Shown here in pieces: positions 1 to 9,928 of a stretch of 64,000 bases of DNA. Below the pieces are notes generated by a model. The model worked only from the letters and a program-made list of their open reading frames with translations. It had not been told where the DNA came from and made no database searches. The translations under genes were made by a program, and so were the position numbers. The DNA comes from Cyanobium sp. PCC 7001 (lineage in GTDB: Bacteria > Cyanobacteriota > Cyanobacteriia > PCC-6307 > Cyanobiaceae). The first letter of the stretch is position 1. Each line of letters begins with the position of its first letter. The DNA is taken from positions 2,614,607 through 2,678,606 of the forward strand of contig NZ_DS990556.1 in NCBI RefSeq assembly GCF_000155635.1, written 5' to 3'.

Positions 1-79
1 CCCGACCCCCTTACAGTTGGCGCCCCAGGCCGGGCCTGGCTCTCCCGGTCCCGGGCCCCGTCCGTTCGCTTGCCCGTCG

Positions 80-1318
80 ATGTCCCTGAATCCCCTGTTC
101 CCCCGGCAGCCCGGCTGGCAGGCACCGCTGAGAACAGGGGTCTGTGGACTGGTGCTCGCCCAGTGCGCCCTCACCGCCGTCCCAGCGGCCGTGCGTTCGG
201 CGCCTCAGGCCTACCCGATGCCTGGAGAGGCTTCGACCCCATCGGTGGCCCCTCCTTCCGAGGGTCGGCCGTCCCGTCTGGAGGGGACAAGCGTGGTGAA
301 GCGCCAGTCCCAGGATCCCCGCCACAGCGGCTTCCGCTACCGCCTGGCTCCTGGCGATCGGGTCAGGGTCACCGTGTTCAAGGTCGAGGGCTATGGAGCT
401 GAAACCGAGGTCCTCAGCGACGGCACCATCAACCTGCCGCGGATCGGCTCGGTGAACGTCTGGGGCATGACCCTCGATGAGGCGAACAACCGGATCACCG
501 CCCTCTACAGCGCCATCCTCAGGCGCCCCCTCGTCTATATCGATCTGATGGCACCCCGCCCGGTGCGGGTGTCCCTGGTGGGGCAGGTCGAGCGGCCAGG
601 CTTCTACACCCTCAGCCGCGATCCCTCCTCCTCCACACTGAGGGCCTCAGGCCCTGGCCTTGAGGGGGTGGGAACGGTCGTTAACACGTCTGGTTGGCCC
701 ACGATGGTGGATGCGCTCCAGAGGGCCGGCGGCATCACGGCGCTGGGGGACCTCTCCAACCTGGTGCTGGTCCGCCGTGGCAATGCCCCCGGAGAACCGT
801 CCCGTGAGTACCGCTTCGATTACCTCAGCGTCTTGATGGGGAACGGCACCGCCGTGAACCCGCTGATCAATGACGGGGACATGATCAAGGTCGACAAGGT
901 GGAGGGGGTCCAGTCCAGTGAAGCCCTGATCGCCTCGGCCGCCTCCAATTTCGCCCCCGATGCCATCTCGGTGAACGTGGTGGGAGAGGTGGTCAGCCCG
1001 GGGGTCAAGCAGGTGAAGTCCAACAGTCCCCTCACCAATGCCGTGCTGGCGGCTGGAGGACTCGATCCCCAGCGGGCCAAGGCCTCCAACATCCGCCTGC
1101 TGAGGATGGAGGCCGACGGCTCGATCCTGTCGCGTCAGGTGGCTTTCGATCCAGCGGCACCGTTGGGTTCGGAGGCCAATCCCCCGTTGCGCAATGGCGA
1201 TGTGGTGGTGGTCTACCGCAACAACTGGACCCGCTTCAACGACACCCTCTCCCAGGCAGTTGCTCCACTGGGCCCCCTGCTCAACGCAGCCTCGCTGTAC
1301 AACATCCTCACCCGCTGA
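80..1318 (+). CDS. Polysaccharide biosynthesis/export protein (Wza/SLBB family)
   Basis: Predicted periplasmic or outer-membrane protein for capsule or exopolysaccharide export, 412 aa. The N-terminus carries a hydrophobic signal segment (about residues 15-35). A poly-export domain follows, beginning YRLAPGDRVRVTVF and containing LSDGTINLPRIG, and then repeated soluble-ligand-binding beta-grasp blocks (VSLVGQVERPGFYTL, VNVVGEVVSPGVKQV). The frame is open from a TTG at 17, but the ATG at 80 puts the signal sequence at the N-terminus and is preferred. No Wzc-type kinase or glycosyltransferase is adjacent, so its export cluster, if any, lies left of the window. Family assignment is good; the exported polymer is unknown. 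Confidence 0.85.
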   Translation: MSLNPLFPRQPGWQAPLRTGVCGLVLAQCALTAVPAAVRSAPQAYPMPGEASTPSVAPPSEGRPSRLEGTSVVKRQSQDPRHSGFRYRLAPGDRVRVTVFKVEGYGAETEVLSDGTINLPRIGSVNVWGMTLDEANNRITALYSAILRRPLVYIDLMAPRPVRVSLVGQVERPGFYTLSRDPSSSTLRASGPGLEGVGTVVNTSGWPTMVDALQRAGGITALGDLSNLVLVRRGNAPGEPSREYRFDYLSVLMGNGTAVNPLINDGDMIKVDKVEGVQSSEALIASAASNFAPDAISVNVVGEVVSPGVKQVKSNSPLTNAVLAAGGLDPQRAKASNIRLLRMEADGSILSRQVAFDPAAPLGSEANPPLRNGDVVVVYRNNWTRFNDTLSQAVAPLGPLLNAASLYNILTR

Positions 1319-1380
1319 TCTGATCATGACCAGCTGATCATTCTGGCCCGCAGATCAGCCGGCCTGCAGCGGGTCTGGGC

Positions 1381-2676
1381 TCACAGCCCCAGCCGCTGCC
1401 AGATCACCTCCAGGTTGGCCCGGTGCAGCTCGGTGGAGAAGCAGGCCGCCAGCTGATCCGGGCTCAGGCGGTTGGTCACCTCAGCATCCGCCTCCAGGTT
1501 GGCGCGGAAGTCGCCGCGCTCCCGGTTCCAGGCGGCGTGGGCGTTGCGCTGCACCAGGCGGTAGGCCTCTTCCCGGCTGAGCCCCGCCTCGACCAGGGCA
1601 AGCAGCACCCGCTGGCTGAAGACCACGCCTCCGTAAATGTTCATGTTGCGCGCCATGTTCTCGGGGTAGATCCCCAGCCCCTTCACCACCTCGGTCATCT
1701 CGCGCAGCATGAAGTGCAGAGTCACCGAGCAGTCGGGCAGCATCATCCGCTCCACCGAACTGTGGCTGATGTCCCGCTCATGCCACAGGGCGCAGTTCTC
1801 GAGCGCGGCCACGCTGTAGCTGCGCAGCACCCTGGCCAGGCCACTGATCCGCTCACTGCGGATCGGGTTGCGCTTGTGGGGCATGGCGGAACTGCCCTTC
1901 TGGCCCTTGGCGAAGTTTTCCTCCACCTCCAGAACATCGGTGCGCTGAAGGTTGCGGATTTCCGTGGAGAACCGCTCGAGGGCCGCACCCACCAGGGCCA
2001 GGGTCTGCACGTACTCGGCGTGGCGGTCCCGGGCGATCACCTGGGTGCTGGCCGTATCCGGCACCAGGCCCAGGCGTTCGCAGGCGATGGCTTCCACGCG
2101 GGGATCGGTGTTGGCGTAGGTGCCCATGGCTCCGCTGATCTGGCCCACGCTCACCACCGTCTCGAGGCGCTCGAGCCGCTCCTGATTGCGGAGCGCCTCC
2201 GCCAGCCATCCCGCCACCTTGAACCCGAAGGTGATGGGCTCCCCGTGGATGGCGTGGGAGCGGCCGATCATCACCGTGTCCTTGTGGGCCCCAGCGAGGG
2301 ATCGCAGGCCCTCCACCAGCTTCTCCAGCTCCTGGCGCAGCAGCTGGACCGAGGCCTTCATCTGCAGGGCCAGGCCGGTGTCCAGCACATCGGAACTGGT
2401 CATGCCGACGTGGATGTAGCGCCCGGCATCCCCGACGTGCTCGTTGACGTTGGTGAGGAAGGCGATCACGTCGTGACGCACCTCGGCCTCGATCTCGAGG
2501 ATGCGCGCCACTTCGAAGCGGGCCTTCGCCTTGATGGTGTCCACGGCTTCGGCTGGCACGTGGCCGAGTTCGCCGTTGGCCTCGGTGGCTGCGATCTCCA
2601 CGTCCAGCCAGCTCTGGAACTTGGCTTCCTCGCTCCAGATGGCGCCCATCTCGGGCAGGGTGTAACGCTCGATCAA
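1381..2676 (-). CDS. purB: Adenylosuccinate lyase
   Basis: Cleaves adenylosuccinate to AMP and SAICAR to AICAR, both releasing fumarate, in cytoplasmic purine synthesis. The 431-aa protein has the fumarase/aspartase signature GSSAMPHKRNP at residues 261-271 and the conserved SHAIHGEP (140-147) and TSSDVLDT (93-100) blocks. Length matches the bacterial family. The start is a TTG at 2676, supported by the typical N-terminus MIERYTLPEMG; no ATG lies suitably upstream. It is convergent with the export gene, 62 bp away. Confidence 0.97.
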   Translation of the reverse strand: MIERYTLPEMGAIWSEEAKFQSWLDVEIAATEANGELGHVPAEAVDTIKAKARFEVARILEIEAEVRHDVIAFLTNVNEHVGDAGRYIHVGMTSSDVLDTGLALQMKASVQLLRQELEKLVEGLRSLAGAHKDTVMIGRSHAIHGEPITFGFKVAGWLAEALRNQERLERLETVVSVGQISGAMGTYANTDPRVEAIACERLGLVPDTASTQVIARDRHAEYVQTLALVGAALERFSTEIRNLQRTDVLEVEENFAKGQKGSSAMPHKRNPIRSERISGLARVLRSYSVAALENCALWHERDISHSSVERMMLPDCSVTLHFMLREMTEVVKGLGIYPENMARNMNIYGGVVFSQRVLLALVEAGLSREEAYRLVQRNAHAAWNRERGDFRANLEADAEVTNRLSPDQLAACFSTELHRANLEVIWQRLGL

Positions 2677-2767
2677 GGACCGGTGGGCGGCAACGGCCCC
2701 ACCAATGTATGGGTCGGCTGATGGATGGGTCAGCGGCAGGGGGCAGCTGGAGTTGACGCTGCCGAAC

Positions 2768-3016
2768 TCAGGCAGCCGCAGTGAGCTGCCGGTGAGCCAC
2801 CTCCCACTGCACCAGTTGTCCCCAGCTCTGCTGGCGCACCCAGCAACGCCCTCCCCTGCATTGGATCAGCTGGAAGGGGGGAAGGTCGGACGGTTGATTG
2901 CGCAGTTTCACGAAGCTGCCCGGCTGGAGCAGCTCGACCACGTTCGAGGGGTGCCGGCCGAGGCCCTGATCAGGCCATGTCGGCTCGGGCCGTTCAGGGG
3001 ATCGACGGGGCTCCAT
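2768..3016 (-). CDS. Small conserved-type hypothetical protein
   Basis: An 82-aa basic protein of unknown function. The C-terminal half (LLQPGSFVKLRNQPSDLPPF followed by QLIQCRGGRCWVRQQSWG) reads like a compact all-beta fold and resembles small proteins I associate with picocyanobacteria; that resemblance is from memory, not a search. The frame is open to 3148, but that would collide with the divergent tlyA-like gene, so the ATG at 3016 was chosen. It sits directly upstream of purB on the same strand, with a 91-bp gap. Confidence 0.6.
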   Translation of the reverse strand: MEPRRSPERPEPTWPDQGLGRHPSNVVELLQPGSFVKLRNQPSDLPPFQLIQCRGGRCWVRQQSWGQLVQWEVAHRQLTAAA

Positions 3017-3174
3017 GCTGCCGCTCCAGGGCTGGTATCCATCTTCCCGGGGCTTTTGGTGCCAGCGTGAACATCCACGCAATCTGTTTGGTTTCGCCTG
3101 TGGTTTGATCAGGGAATCGCAACGCAGCGTGGCTGTCGTGGAAGACACCTACGGATGGTCAAGGTGGGCGGGCC

Positions 3175-4059
3175 TTGGCGCGTAAGCAACGCCTCGATCT
3201 GGAGCTGGTCGCCCGAGGACTGGCGGAGACGCGCCAGCGCGCCCAGCAGCTCATCCGTGCCGGCATGGTGCGAAGCGGTGAGCGCGTGCTGGACAAACCC
3301 GGCACCGATGTCACTGCCGATCTGCCGCTTCAGGTTCAGCGGCCGCCCCGCTTCGTCTCCAGGGGTGGGGAGAAGCTGGAGGCGGCCCTCCAGGCTTTTC
3401 CGATCCGGACCCAGGGCCGTGTCTGCCTGGATGGCGGCATCTCCACCGGAGGCTTCACCGACTGTCTGCTCCGCCACGGGGCTGCCCGCGTCTACGGCAT
3501 CGATGTGGGTTACGGCCAGACCGCCTGGAGTCTGCGCACGGATGCGCGCGTGGTGCTCAAGGAGCGCACCAACCTCCGTCATCTCACCCCCGAGCAGCTG
3601 TTTCAACCTGGCGATCCCAGGCCCGATCTGGCCGTGGCTGACGTCTCGTTCATTTCGCTTTGCCTGGTGCTCCCAGCCCTGGTGGGGTTGCTAGCCAGCG
3701 CATCTCCCCGGCCTCCAGCGGATCTGCTGCTGCTCGTCAAGCCTCAGTTCGAGGTGGGCAAGGCTCGCGTCGGCAAGGGGGGGGTGGTGCGCAGTGCCGA
3801 GGCCCACGCCGAGGCGATCAACGGCGTGATCACCTCCGCCGCGTCGCTTGGGCTGCGGGCCCAGGGTCTGGTGGCCTCTCCGCTCACCGGACCGGCCGGA
3901 AACCATGAATACCTGCTCTGGCTGCGCTCTGTGGCTGAGGGCGACGTCCAAGGGGCGGAGCCCACGGGCTTTGAAGGCGACTGGGCCCTGTCAGCGGACC
4001 CAGCCGAGCGAGAGGCCACCATCCAAAAGCTGGTGGCCAGCACCCTGGCCACCAGCTGA
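3175..4059 (+). CDS. tlyA: TlyA-family rRNA 2'-O-methyltransferase / S4-FtsJ protein
   Basis: Members of this family 2'-O-methylate rRNA and are often annotated as haemolysin A. The 294-aa protein has an N-terminal S4 RNA-binding domain (about residues 4-62) followed by an FtsJ-like Rossmann methyltransferase. The family linker FVSRGGEKLEAAL is present, as is the SAM-binding motif LDGGISTGGFTDCLL. A later block, DLAVADVSFISL, fits motif IV. The start is a TTG at 3175; I see no better in-frame ATG. Target nucleotides in cyanobacteria are not established from sequence alone. Confidence 0.9.
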   Translation: MARKQRLDLELVARGLAETRQRAQQLIRAGMVRSGERVLDKPGTDVTADLPLQVQRPPRFVSRGGEKLEAALQAFPIRTQGRVCLDGGISTGGFTDCLLRHGAARVYGIDVGYGQTAWSLRTDARVVLKERTNLRHLTPEQLFQPGDPRPDLAVADVSFISLCLVLPALVGLLASASPRPPADLLLLVKPQFEVGKARVGKGGVVRSAEAHAEAINGVITSAASLGLRAQGLVASPLTGPAGNHEYLLWLRSVAEGDVQGAEPTGFEGDWALSADPAEREATIQKLVASTLATS

Positions 4060-4088
4060 TCCGGAGTCTCGGCCAGGGACAGAACCGA

Positions 4089-4529
<441 letters not shown>

Positions 4530-4583
4530 CTACCTCTGGCGGGCTCCATAGGATCGCCACACCTGCGCACTGCTTCCATTCCC

Positions 4584-5048
4584 GTGACGGCTTCCCATCC
4601 ACCCGCGTCGAGTCAGGGGGCACCTGCTGCCGCTGCATCCCAGGCGGAGCCGGATGGCGCGACGCGCACTCCCCTGTACGGGGAGCGGGCGATCGCTGAG
4701 GCCAGCCTCCTCTGCTTCGAGAACCCCCGCCCCGGACGGGTCTACGAGATCAGCATCACCCTGCCGGAATTCACCTGTCTGTGCCCCTTCTCGGGCTACC
4801 CCGACTTCGCCACGCTGCAGCTGCTGTACCAGCCGGGCCCCCGGGTGATGGAGCTCAAGGCGATCAAGCTGTACGTGAACAGCTACCGCGACCGCACGAT
4901 CTCCCACGAAGAAGTGGTGAACCGCCTCCTGGATGACTTCGTCGCCGCCTGTGACCCGGTGTGGATGCAGCTGGAGGCTGACTTCAACCCCCGTGGCAAT
5001 GTGCACACGGTGATCCGTGCGTCCCATGGCGTTCGACAGCCCAGCTGA
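4584..5048 (+). CDS. queF: NADPH-dependent 7-cyano-7-deazaguanine reductase
   Basis: Reduces preQ0 to preQ1 in queuosine (tRNA) synthesis. The 154-aa protein is the short, unimodular QueF type. The catalytic region reads FTCLCPFSGYPDFATL, with the nucleophilic Cys at about residue 67 (the Cys before Pro) and the conserved Asp in PDF. The NADPH-binding-type block ELKAIKLYVNSYRD follows. The N-terminal 30 residues are Ala/Pro-rich and poorly constrained; the GTG at 4584 is my choice, and a TTG at 4527 is also possible. A queuosine-precursor transporter gene is at the other end of this window. Confidence 0.95.
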   Translation: MTASHPPASSQGAPAAAASQAEPDGATRTPLYGERAIAEASLLCFENPRPGRVYEISITLPEFTCLCPFSGYPDFATLQLLYQPGPRVMELKAIKLYVNSYRDRTISHEEVVNRLLDDFVAACDPVWMQLEADFNPRGNVHTVIRASHGVRQPS

Positions 5049-5089
5049 GCCGCAAGGCATGTTCCGGCTGGTCTGAACCCGATCCCCGA

Positions 5090-6457
5090 TCAGGCTGCCT
5101 CTCCCATCGGGGCGTCCGTCTGGGCCGGGTCCAGATCGCCCAGGAGATTCGGCAGCTCCTGGGCAAAGGCCGTGAGGTTGCGGTTGCACAGCCCGCCCAC
5201 GTGCAACCGCCCGCCTTCGGCGATCGCCCACAGCTGCCGCGTGGCCAGCACGCTCAGCCCACCGCCCAGCAGGGTGAGGGCGAAGCCGCTGTAGACCAGT
5301 GGCACGCCCGGATCGCGTTTCAACAGGATTCCGCTGGCAGGAAGGATCCCGCTCACCCGCATCGGCACGCCGTTCACCTCGAGCGGTTCGCCGCCGATGG
5401 CGATCTGGCCCAGCCTGGCGCCATCGGCACCGAACACGGCGACGGGGCCCTGCTCACTGGTGACGCTCAGCAGCACGGGATCGGAGCCGTCCGGTCGGGT
5501 GGGGAGCACCAGTCCCCAGATCTGATCACCCAGCTGGGGAAAGCTCTGCAGGGGCACCTCGAGCACCGGACTGTTGCCGAGTCTCAGGCTGACGGCCGCC
5601 AGACTCCAGTCGGCCTGGTAGAGGGTGATGCCCTGGAACCGCAGCGGGTGATTGACGCTGATGGTGGCAGCCTTGAGCAGGTTGGGGTCTGCTCCATCAC
5701 GTCCTTGATCGGGATGGTCAGCCTCCTGGTCGACCTGGCCGTTACCCCGCAGCAGACGCAGCGACGAACTGAACTGCTCCGGCCGGCCCGCCGGGTCCCG
5801 GGTGATCGCGAACTGATCCAGGGCCAGGGTGAGCGTGGTGTGGCCACGGCGGTCCACCAGTTCGAGGCTGCGCCCCGGGGCCAGGAACTGCTCGGCCCGC
5901 TGGCCCCCCAGGGCGCCCCAGGCGGCCCCCAGCATCAGAACCACCATCCCGGCATGCACAAGCAGCGGCCCCACCCGGCCGAGCACTCCCCGTCGGGCCG
6001 CCAGGCGCTCGTCAAGACGCCGTACCTGCCAGCCCCGTTGCCTCAGGCGGGAGTCCAGCCGCTCCAGGTCCGCCAGGGCATCGGTGCAGCTCAGGGTTTC
6101 GGCGACGGTGAGTTTGCTGAGCTGCCTCGGGGTGCGGTAATCGACCCAGCGCAGGGCTGCCTGCAGCGCGGGCCACTGGCGCCGCCAGCTGCACAGCACC
6201 AGGGAGAGCGCCAGCCAGGCCAGCAGGGCCAGAAACCAGCGGCTGGAGTAGACGTGATCCAGCTCGAGCCCCAGAACGGCGTCACCAGGCAGCAGGCCCA
6301 GCCACGGTTGGGGGTCATAGAGCTTGTGATAGAAGCTGGCGCTTTCCTGCTGGGGAATGAGCGTTCCCACCGCACTGGCCGCGGCGATCACCACCAGCAG
6401 GCCGATGGCCAGCTTCAGGTCTGCAATCCAGCCCACCAGACGGAGCAAGGGTGTCAT
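5090..6457 (-). CDS. ccs1: Cytochrome c biogenesis protein Ccs1/ResB
   Basis: Thylakoid-membrane component of system II cytochrome c maturation, working with CcsA to deliver and attach haem on the lumenal side. The 455-aa protein starts with a hydrophobic segment ([20 protein letters not shown]), has further membrane spans around residues 70-90 and 160-185, then a large lumenal domain and a final span near residues 390-410, as in ResB. It is last in a minus-strand operon ftsW-ccdA-ccs1, 10 bp after ccdA. Likely clients in this window include PsbV. Confidence 0.93.
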   Translation of the reverse strand: MTPLLRLVGWIADLKLAIGLLVVIAAASAVGTLIPQQESASFYHKLYDPQPWLGLLPGDAVLGLELDHVYSSRWFLALLAWLALSLVLCSWRRQWPALQAALRWVDYRTPRQLSKLTVAETLSCTDALADLERLDSRLRQRGWQVRRLDERLAARRGVLGRVGPLLVHAGMVVLMLGAAWGALGGQRAEQFLAPGRSLELVDRRGHTTLTLALDQFAITRDPAGRPEQFSSSLRLLRGNGQVDQEADHPDQGRDGADPNLLKAATISVNHPLRFQGITLYQADWSLAAVSLRLGNSPVLEVPLQSFPQLGDQIWGLVLPTRPDGSDPVLLSVTSEQGPVAVFGADGARLGQIAIGGEPLEVNGVPMRVSGILPASGILLKRDPGVPLVYSGFALTLLGGGLSVLATRQLWAIAEGGRLHVGGLCNRNLTAFAQELPNLLGDLDPAQTDAPMGEAA

Positions 6458-6467
6458 GGCCGCGGCA

Positions 6468-7196
6468 TCAGGCGAGGTTGGCCACCAGGGTGATCAGGCC
6501 GCTGCTCAGCAGGACCACACCGCTGATCGGGGGCACCCACTGGCCCAGCTGGCGCAAGCGCAACAGCCCGGGAAGGGTGGCGGCGGCCGTGCCAGCCAGC
6601 AGGAGGGGCATCACCTGGCCGGCCCCGAAGCTGGTGAGCAGCAGCATGCCCATCAGGGGCTGACCCATCTGGGTGAGCCAGCCCAGAAGCACGGCGAGCA
6701 CTGGGGTGGTGCAGGGTGTGGCGGCCAGGCCGAAGGCAAGACCAGCAGCCAGGGGGGCCAGGGGAGCAGGCACCCGCTGCCTCCAGCGTTCGGGATCGGG
6801 ACCCACCGGCAGGGAGAACCGCAGCAGCCCCAGCAGATTGAGCCCCATGGCCACGGCCAGCAGGGCCACAAGGGTGGGAACCAGGCCGGGGATCTGGCCG
6901 TAGACCCTGCCGAGCAGGCCGCTGGCCAGGCCCAGCAGCACCATGGCCATGACGATCCCACCAGCGAAGGAGGCGCTGCGCAGCCAGGGCAGAGCTGGAG
7001 CCTCGGAGTCCCGGAAGCCGGCCAGGTAGGCCACCGTGATCGGCAGCAGTGAGAGGGAGCAGGGCCCCAGGCTGGTGAGCAGGCCTCCGGCGAACACCAC
7101 CAGAAGGGTTGTGGGGCCTGGATGGCTGAGGGAGTGCTGGAGCAGCAACTCGCTGCTGCGGGCCCAGTCGGCCGCGTTTGCCCCGAAGTCCAACAT
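6468..7196 (-). CDS. ccdA: Cytochrome c biogenesis thiol transporter CcdA
   Basis: Membrane protein that carries reducing equivalents across the thylakoid membrane to keep apocytochrome haem-binding cysteines reduced. It is 242 aa with about six hydrophobic spans. The two redox cysteines sit in the expected contexts: LGPCSLS (Cys46) and ATPCTTP (Cys162). It lies 9 bp after ftsW and 10 bp before ccs1, which fits a shared cytochrome c maturation transcript. Confidence 0.95.
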   Translation of the reverse strand: MLDFGANAADWARSSELLLQHSLSHPGPTTLLVVFAGGLLTSLGPCSLSLLPITVAYLAGFRDSEAPALPWLRSASFAGGIVMAMVLLGLASGLLGRVYGQIPGLVPTLVALLAVAMGLNLLGLLRFSLPVGPDPERWRQRVPAPLAPLAAGLAFGLAATPCTTPVLAVLLGWLTQMGQPLMGMLLLTSFGAGQVMPLLLAGTAAATLPGLLRLRQLGQWVPPISGVVLLSSGLITLVANLA

Positions 7197-7205
7197 GAAC
7201 CAACC

Positions 7206-8444
7206 CTATCGGGAAGGCTGCAGCCTCCGGCGACGGGGCTCCGGGGTGAGGCCGCCGGATTCCAGCGAACACCGGATCAGCAGACCGCAGATCAGCAGGC
7301 TCGCCATCAGCGAATTGCCGCCGTAGCTGATCAAGGGCAGCGGCAGCCCCGTGGTGGGCATCGCGCCGCTGGCCACGGCGATGTTCAGGATCGACTGGCC
7401 GATCAGCAGGGTCGTGGCCCCCATGGCCACCAGGCGTTGCTGGTTGCTGCGGCAGCTCAGGGCCACCCGCAGGCCCACGAAGCCGAACAGCAGCAGAAAC
7501 AGAAGCAGCACGGCCGAGCCGACAAAGCCGAACTCCTCGGCGTAGACCGCAAAGATGAAATCCGTGGTCTGAATCGGCAGGTATTGAAGCTTCTGGGTGG
7601 AGAGGCCGAAGCCTTCACCCAGAAGCCCGCCGGAGCCGATCGCCATCAGGCTCTGAACCAGTTGGTAGCCGTCCCCCTGGGCATCCCGCCAGGGGTCGAG
7701 AAAGGAGATCACCCGCAAGCGCTGGTACTCGTTGATCAGGATGCTGGCCGTGCCGAGCAGGCCTCCGGCTCCCGCTGCGCCCAGCAGCAGGGGATAGCCG
7801 ACGCCGCCTGCCAGGGCCATCAACCACAGCAGGAGACCGCTGAGGGCGGCGGTGCTGAGATTCGGCTGCTTGAGGATCAGCAGGATCAGGCCGCCGAACA
7901 CGCCCAGCCAGAGCAATTTCTGATCGAGGCTGATCCGGCGCCAGTGGGCGAAGAGGGCAGCACCCTGCAGCACCACGAAGGGCTTCACCAGTTCCGAGGG
8001 CTGCAGCTGGATCGGGCCCAGCACGAGCCAGCGGCTGGCGCCGTTGACGGTGCTTCCCACCACCAGGGTGGCGGCCACCAGCAGGGTGCCGATCAGAAGC
8101 GCGAGAGGGGCCAGATGCAGCCATCGGCGGATGCTGGTGCGCACCGCCATCCAGAGCAGCCCCCAACTGGCCACCATCCAGATGATCTGGCGCTTGATGT
8201 AAAACGCTCCGTCGCCCATCTCCCGCTCCGCCACCCACCAGCTCGCCGAGCCGAGCACCAGCAGCCCCATCACGCTCCAGAGGCCGACCAGAGCGAGAAG
8301 AAGCCGCGCCTCCGCCGGCCATTGCGCCCATGGCCAGGGCAGCAGGCTGCGGGCGAGGTCGCCCTGGTGCGGGCGGCGGCCAGGACGATTGGGGAGGGCG
8401 GCAGAGCGGGACAAGGTGGAGGAACCCGGCCGGAAGGAGGCCAT
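7206..8444 (-). CDS. ftsW: SEDS peptidoglycan glycosyltransferase FtsW/RodA
   Basis: Polymerises lipid II glycan strands at the septum (FtsW) or lateral wall (RodA). The 412-aa protein has about ten membrane spans after a basic cytoplasmic N-terminus of about 45 residues. SEDS hallmarks include the Pro-rich, Lys-containing block LQPSELVKPF and the C-terminal GLPLPLISYGGNS. The septal rather than lateral assignment rests on general resemblance only. It is the first gene of the operon with ccdA and ccs1; it lies 107 bp downstream of the phycobilisome terminator. Confidence 0.9.
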   Translation of the reverse strand: MASFRPGSSTLSRSAALPNRPGRRPHQGDLARSLLPWPWAQWPAEARLLLALVGLWSVMGLLVLGSASWWVAEREMGDGAFYIKRQIIWMVASWGLLWMAVRTSIRRWLHLAPLALLIGTLLVAATLVVGSTVNGASRWLVLGPIQLQPSELVKPFVVLQGAALFAHWRRISLDQKLLWLGVFGGLILLILKQPNLSTAALSGLLLWLMALAGGVGYPLLLGAAGAGGLLGTASILINEYQRLRVISFLDPWRDAQGDGYQLVQSLMAIGSGGLLGEGFGLSTQKLQYLPIQTTDFIFAVYAEEFGFVGSAVLLLFLLLFGFVGLRVALSCRSNQQRLVAMGATTLLIGQSILNIAVASGAMPTTGLPLPLISYGGNSLMASLLICGLLIRCSLESGGLTPEPRRRRLQPSR

Positions 8445-8544
8445 CAGGGCTCCCCATTGAGCCGCTTCCCTGCCCCTTTTGTCGAGTCTCAGGGCCGCCG
8501 CAGGAGCTGTCCGAGACCAGGCGCGTTGGGCTGGGGGCTGGCAG

Positions 8545-8577
8545 CAAAAAAGCCCGGCCGTCAGGGCCGGGCTTTTG
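8545..8577 (-). terminator. Rho-independent terminator of the apcA-apcB-apcC transcript
   Basis: A perfect 9-bp GC-rich stem (8551-8559 with 8565-8573) has a 5-nt loop. A run of A on the left reads as U on the minus strand, giving a standard terminator about 100 nt after the apcC stop. A shorter T run on the right could let it also work on the plus strand. Confidence 0.9.
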
Positions 8578-8590
8578 GATGCAATTCTGT

Positions 8591-8620
8591 TGGAAATCGC
8601 TGTGCAGATGGAAATCGCTG
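8591..8620. repeat. 12-bp direct repeat in the apcC 3' region
   Basis: The 12-mer tggaaatcgctg occurs at 8591-8602 and 8609-8620, separated by 6 nt, between the apcC stop codon and the terminator. It adds to several similar short duplications in spacers of this window. Confidence 0.7.
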
Positions 8621-8675
8621 CGTAAGATCCCGACGGCGGAGACTGGATCTCAGCAGACTGCTGGCTGGACTGGTC

Positions 8676-8876
8676 TCAGTTGCCCACGTTCACCTGACGG
8701 CGGCCCGTGGCCAGCTCGACCTTGAGGATCTTGCCGCCCTGCTTCATGATTCGCTGCTGCTCAGCAAACCAGCTCTCATAGGGCACCCACTTGGTGAAGT
8801 AGGTGTTCTGGAGTTCGCGCTGGGTGCGGGATTTCTCCGGACAGGGAATGCAGGCAGTGACCTTGAACAGACGCAT
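8676..8876 (-). CDS. apcC: Phycobilisome 7.8 kDa core linker
   Basis: Small linker that caps the allophycocyanin core cylinders. The 66-aa protein has the CpcD-like fold and hallmark sequences RTQRELQNTYFTK and GGKILKVELATG. It is the third gene of the apcA-apcB-apcC operon, 35 bp after apcB, and is followed by a strong terminator. Confidence 0.97.
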   Translation of the reverse strand: MRLFKVTACIPCPEKSRTQRELQNTYFTKWVPYESWFAEQQRIMKQGGKILKVELATGRRQVNVGN

Positions 8877-8911
8877 GGAAAGATCCTTGGAGGGGGTCCA
8901 GAGACGCTGGA

Positions 8912-9400
8912 TCAGTTGCCCAGACCAGAGCAGATGTAGTCGAAATAGACCGCCATCTCGCGGCCAGCATCAGGCCCCACAAGGGAGGCGGTGACTTCCT
9001 TCATGGCCTGGATCGACTGCACGGTGGCCCCGATGGGCACACCCAGGGAGTTGTAGGTTTCCTTGAGGCCGTTGAGCACGCGCTCGTCGAGAATCGAGGT
9101 GTCGCCAGCCAGCATGGCGTAGGTGGCGTAGCGGAGGTAGTAGTCCAGGTCGCGGATGCAGGCGGCATAGCGACGGCAGGTGTACATGTTGCCGCCCGGA
9201 CGGGTGATGTCCGAATAGAGCAGTGACTTGGCCACAGCCTCTTTGATGATGGCTGAAGCATTCGCACTGATGGTGGCGGCGGCACGGACGCGCAGTTCGC
9301 CGCTGGCGAAGTACTGCTCAAGCCGTCCCATGGCGGAACCATCCAGGTACAGGCCCTGGACGTCGGCCTGATTGATGACGTTGGTGATGGCGTCTTGCAT
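8912..9400 (-). CDS. apcB: Allophycocyanin beta subunit
   Basis: Forms the (alpha-beta)3 trimers of the phycobilisome core. The 162-aa phycobiliprotein has Cys81 in [13 protein letters not shown] for covalent phycocyanobilin attachment. The loop residue Asn71 (RPGGNMY), normally methylated in beta subunits, is present. Residue 75 is Cys (NMYTCRRY), where the sequences I recall have Thr, so there is a second thiol close to the chromophore site. It lies 42 bp after apcA. Confidence 0.97.
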   Translation of the reverse strand: MQDAITNVINQADVQGLYLDGSAMGRLEQYFASGELRVRAAATISANASAIIKEAVAKSLLYSDITRPGGNMYTCRRYAACIRDLDYYLRYATYAMLAGDTSILDERVLNGLKETYNSLGVPIGATVQSIQAMKEVTASLVGPDAGREMAVYFDYICSGLGN

Positions 9401-9442
9401 GAATCCTGCTGATGGCGATGGAAGAGAGGGGAGGAAGCAGCC

Positions 9443-9928
9443 TCAGGAGAGGGCGCCGATGACGTAGTCGAAGTAGAAGCCAGCTTCTTCGGCGTCCGCG
9501 CCCGTGAGCATGCCGGTGGCCACATTCTTCATCTCACGGATGGCTTCAGCCATCGCATCGAGAGGAGTGCCGAGAGACCGATACATCTCCTTGGCACCGA
9601 TGATCCCGATCTCTTCGATGGGAGTGACATCGCCGGCAACCACGCCATAGGTCACCAGGCGGAGGTAGTAGTCCATGTCGCGGAGGCACGAAGCCGTCAT
9701 CTCCTCGCCGTAGGCATTGCCACCAGGGGAGATGACGTCGGGGCGCCGCTGGAACAGGGCACCGCCGGCGGTCTTGACGATCCGCTCGCGGCTCTCGCTG
9801 AGGACCTGAGCCACGCGCACGCGGCGTTGGCCCGCAGCGACGAAGGACTTGATCTGGTCGAGTTCGCCAGGGCTGAGATAGCGGGCTTCGGCGTCCGCGT
9901 TGATGATCGAGTTGGAGACGATGCTCAT
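9443..9928 (-). CDS. apcA: Allophycocyanin alpha subunit
   Basis: Partner of ApcB in core trimers. The 161-aa protein has chromophore Cys81 in [14 protein letters not shown] and the conserved [10 protein letters not shown] block. It is the first gene of the apcABC operon. The 394-bp spacer to apcE upstream should hold its promoter; I could not assign -35/-10 elements with confidence. High expression is expected. Confidence 0.97.
   Translation of the reverse strand: MSIVSNSIINADAEARYLSPGELDQIKSFVAAGQRRVRVAQVLSESRERIVKTAGGALFQRRPDVISPGGNAYGEEMTASCLRDMDYYLRLVTYGVVAGDVTPIEEIGIIGAKEMYRSLGTPLDAMAEAIREMKNVATGMLTGADAEEAGFYFDYVIGALS

Noticed and set aside
1-79. Translation of the export protein from the TTG at 17
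   Set aside because: The extra 21 residues are Gly/Pro-rich and would precede the signal peptide; the ATG at 80 is more sensible.
1423-2721. Long 432-residue plus-strand open frame opposite purB
   Set aside because: Low-complexity His/Gly/Leu/Val-rich composition typical of antisense frames in high-GC DNA; purB on the other strand is unmistakable. Similar long antisense frames over apcE (10269-12326), atpA (17997-19646) and serA (53594-55888) were rejected for the same reason.
4688-5231. HIP1 octamer GCGATCGC enrichment
   Set aside because: The octamer appears at only a handful of sites I noticed (for example near 4688, 5219, 46205, 47067), not clearly above expectation for this base composition.
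7122-8939. 605-residue plus-strand open frame across ftsW and the apc terminator
   Set aside because: Gln/His/Gly-rich antisense composition, and it runs through a terminator and into apcC antisense.
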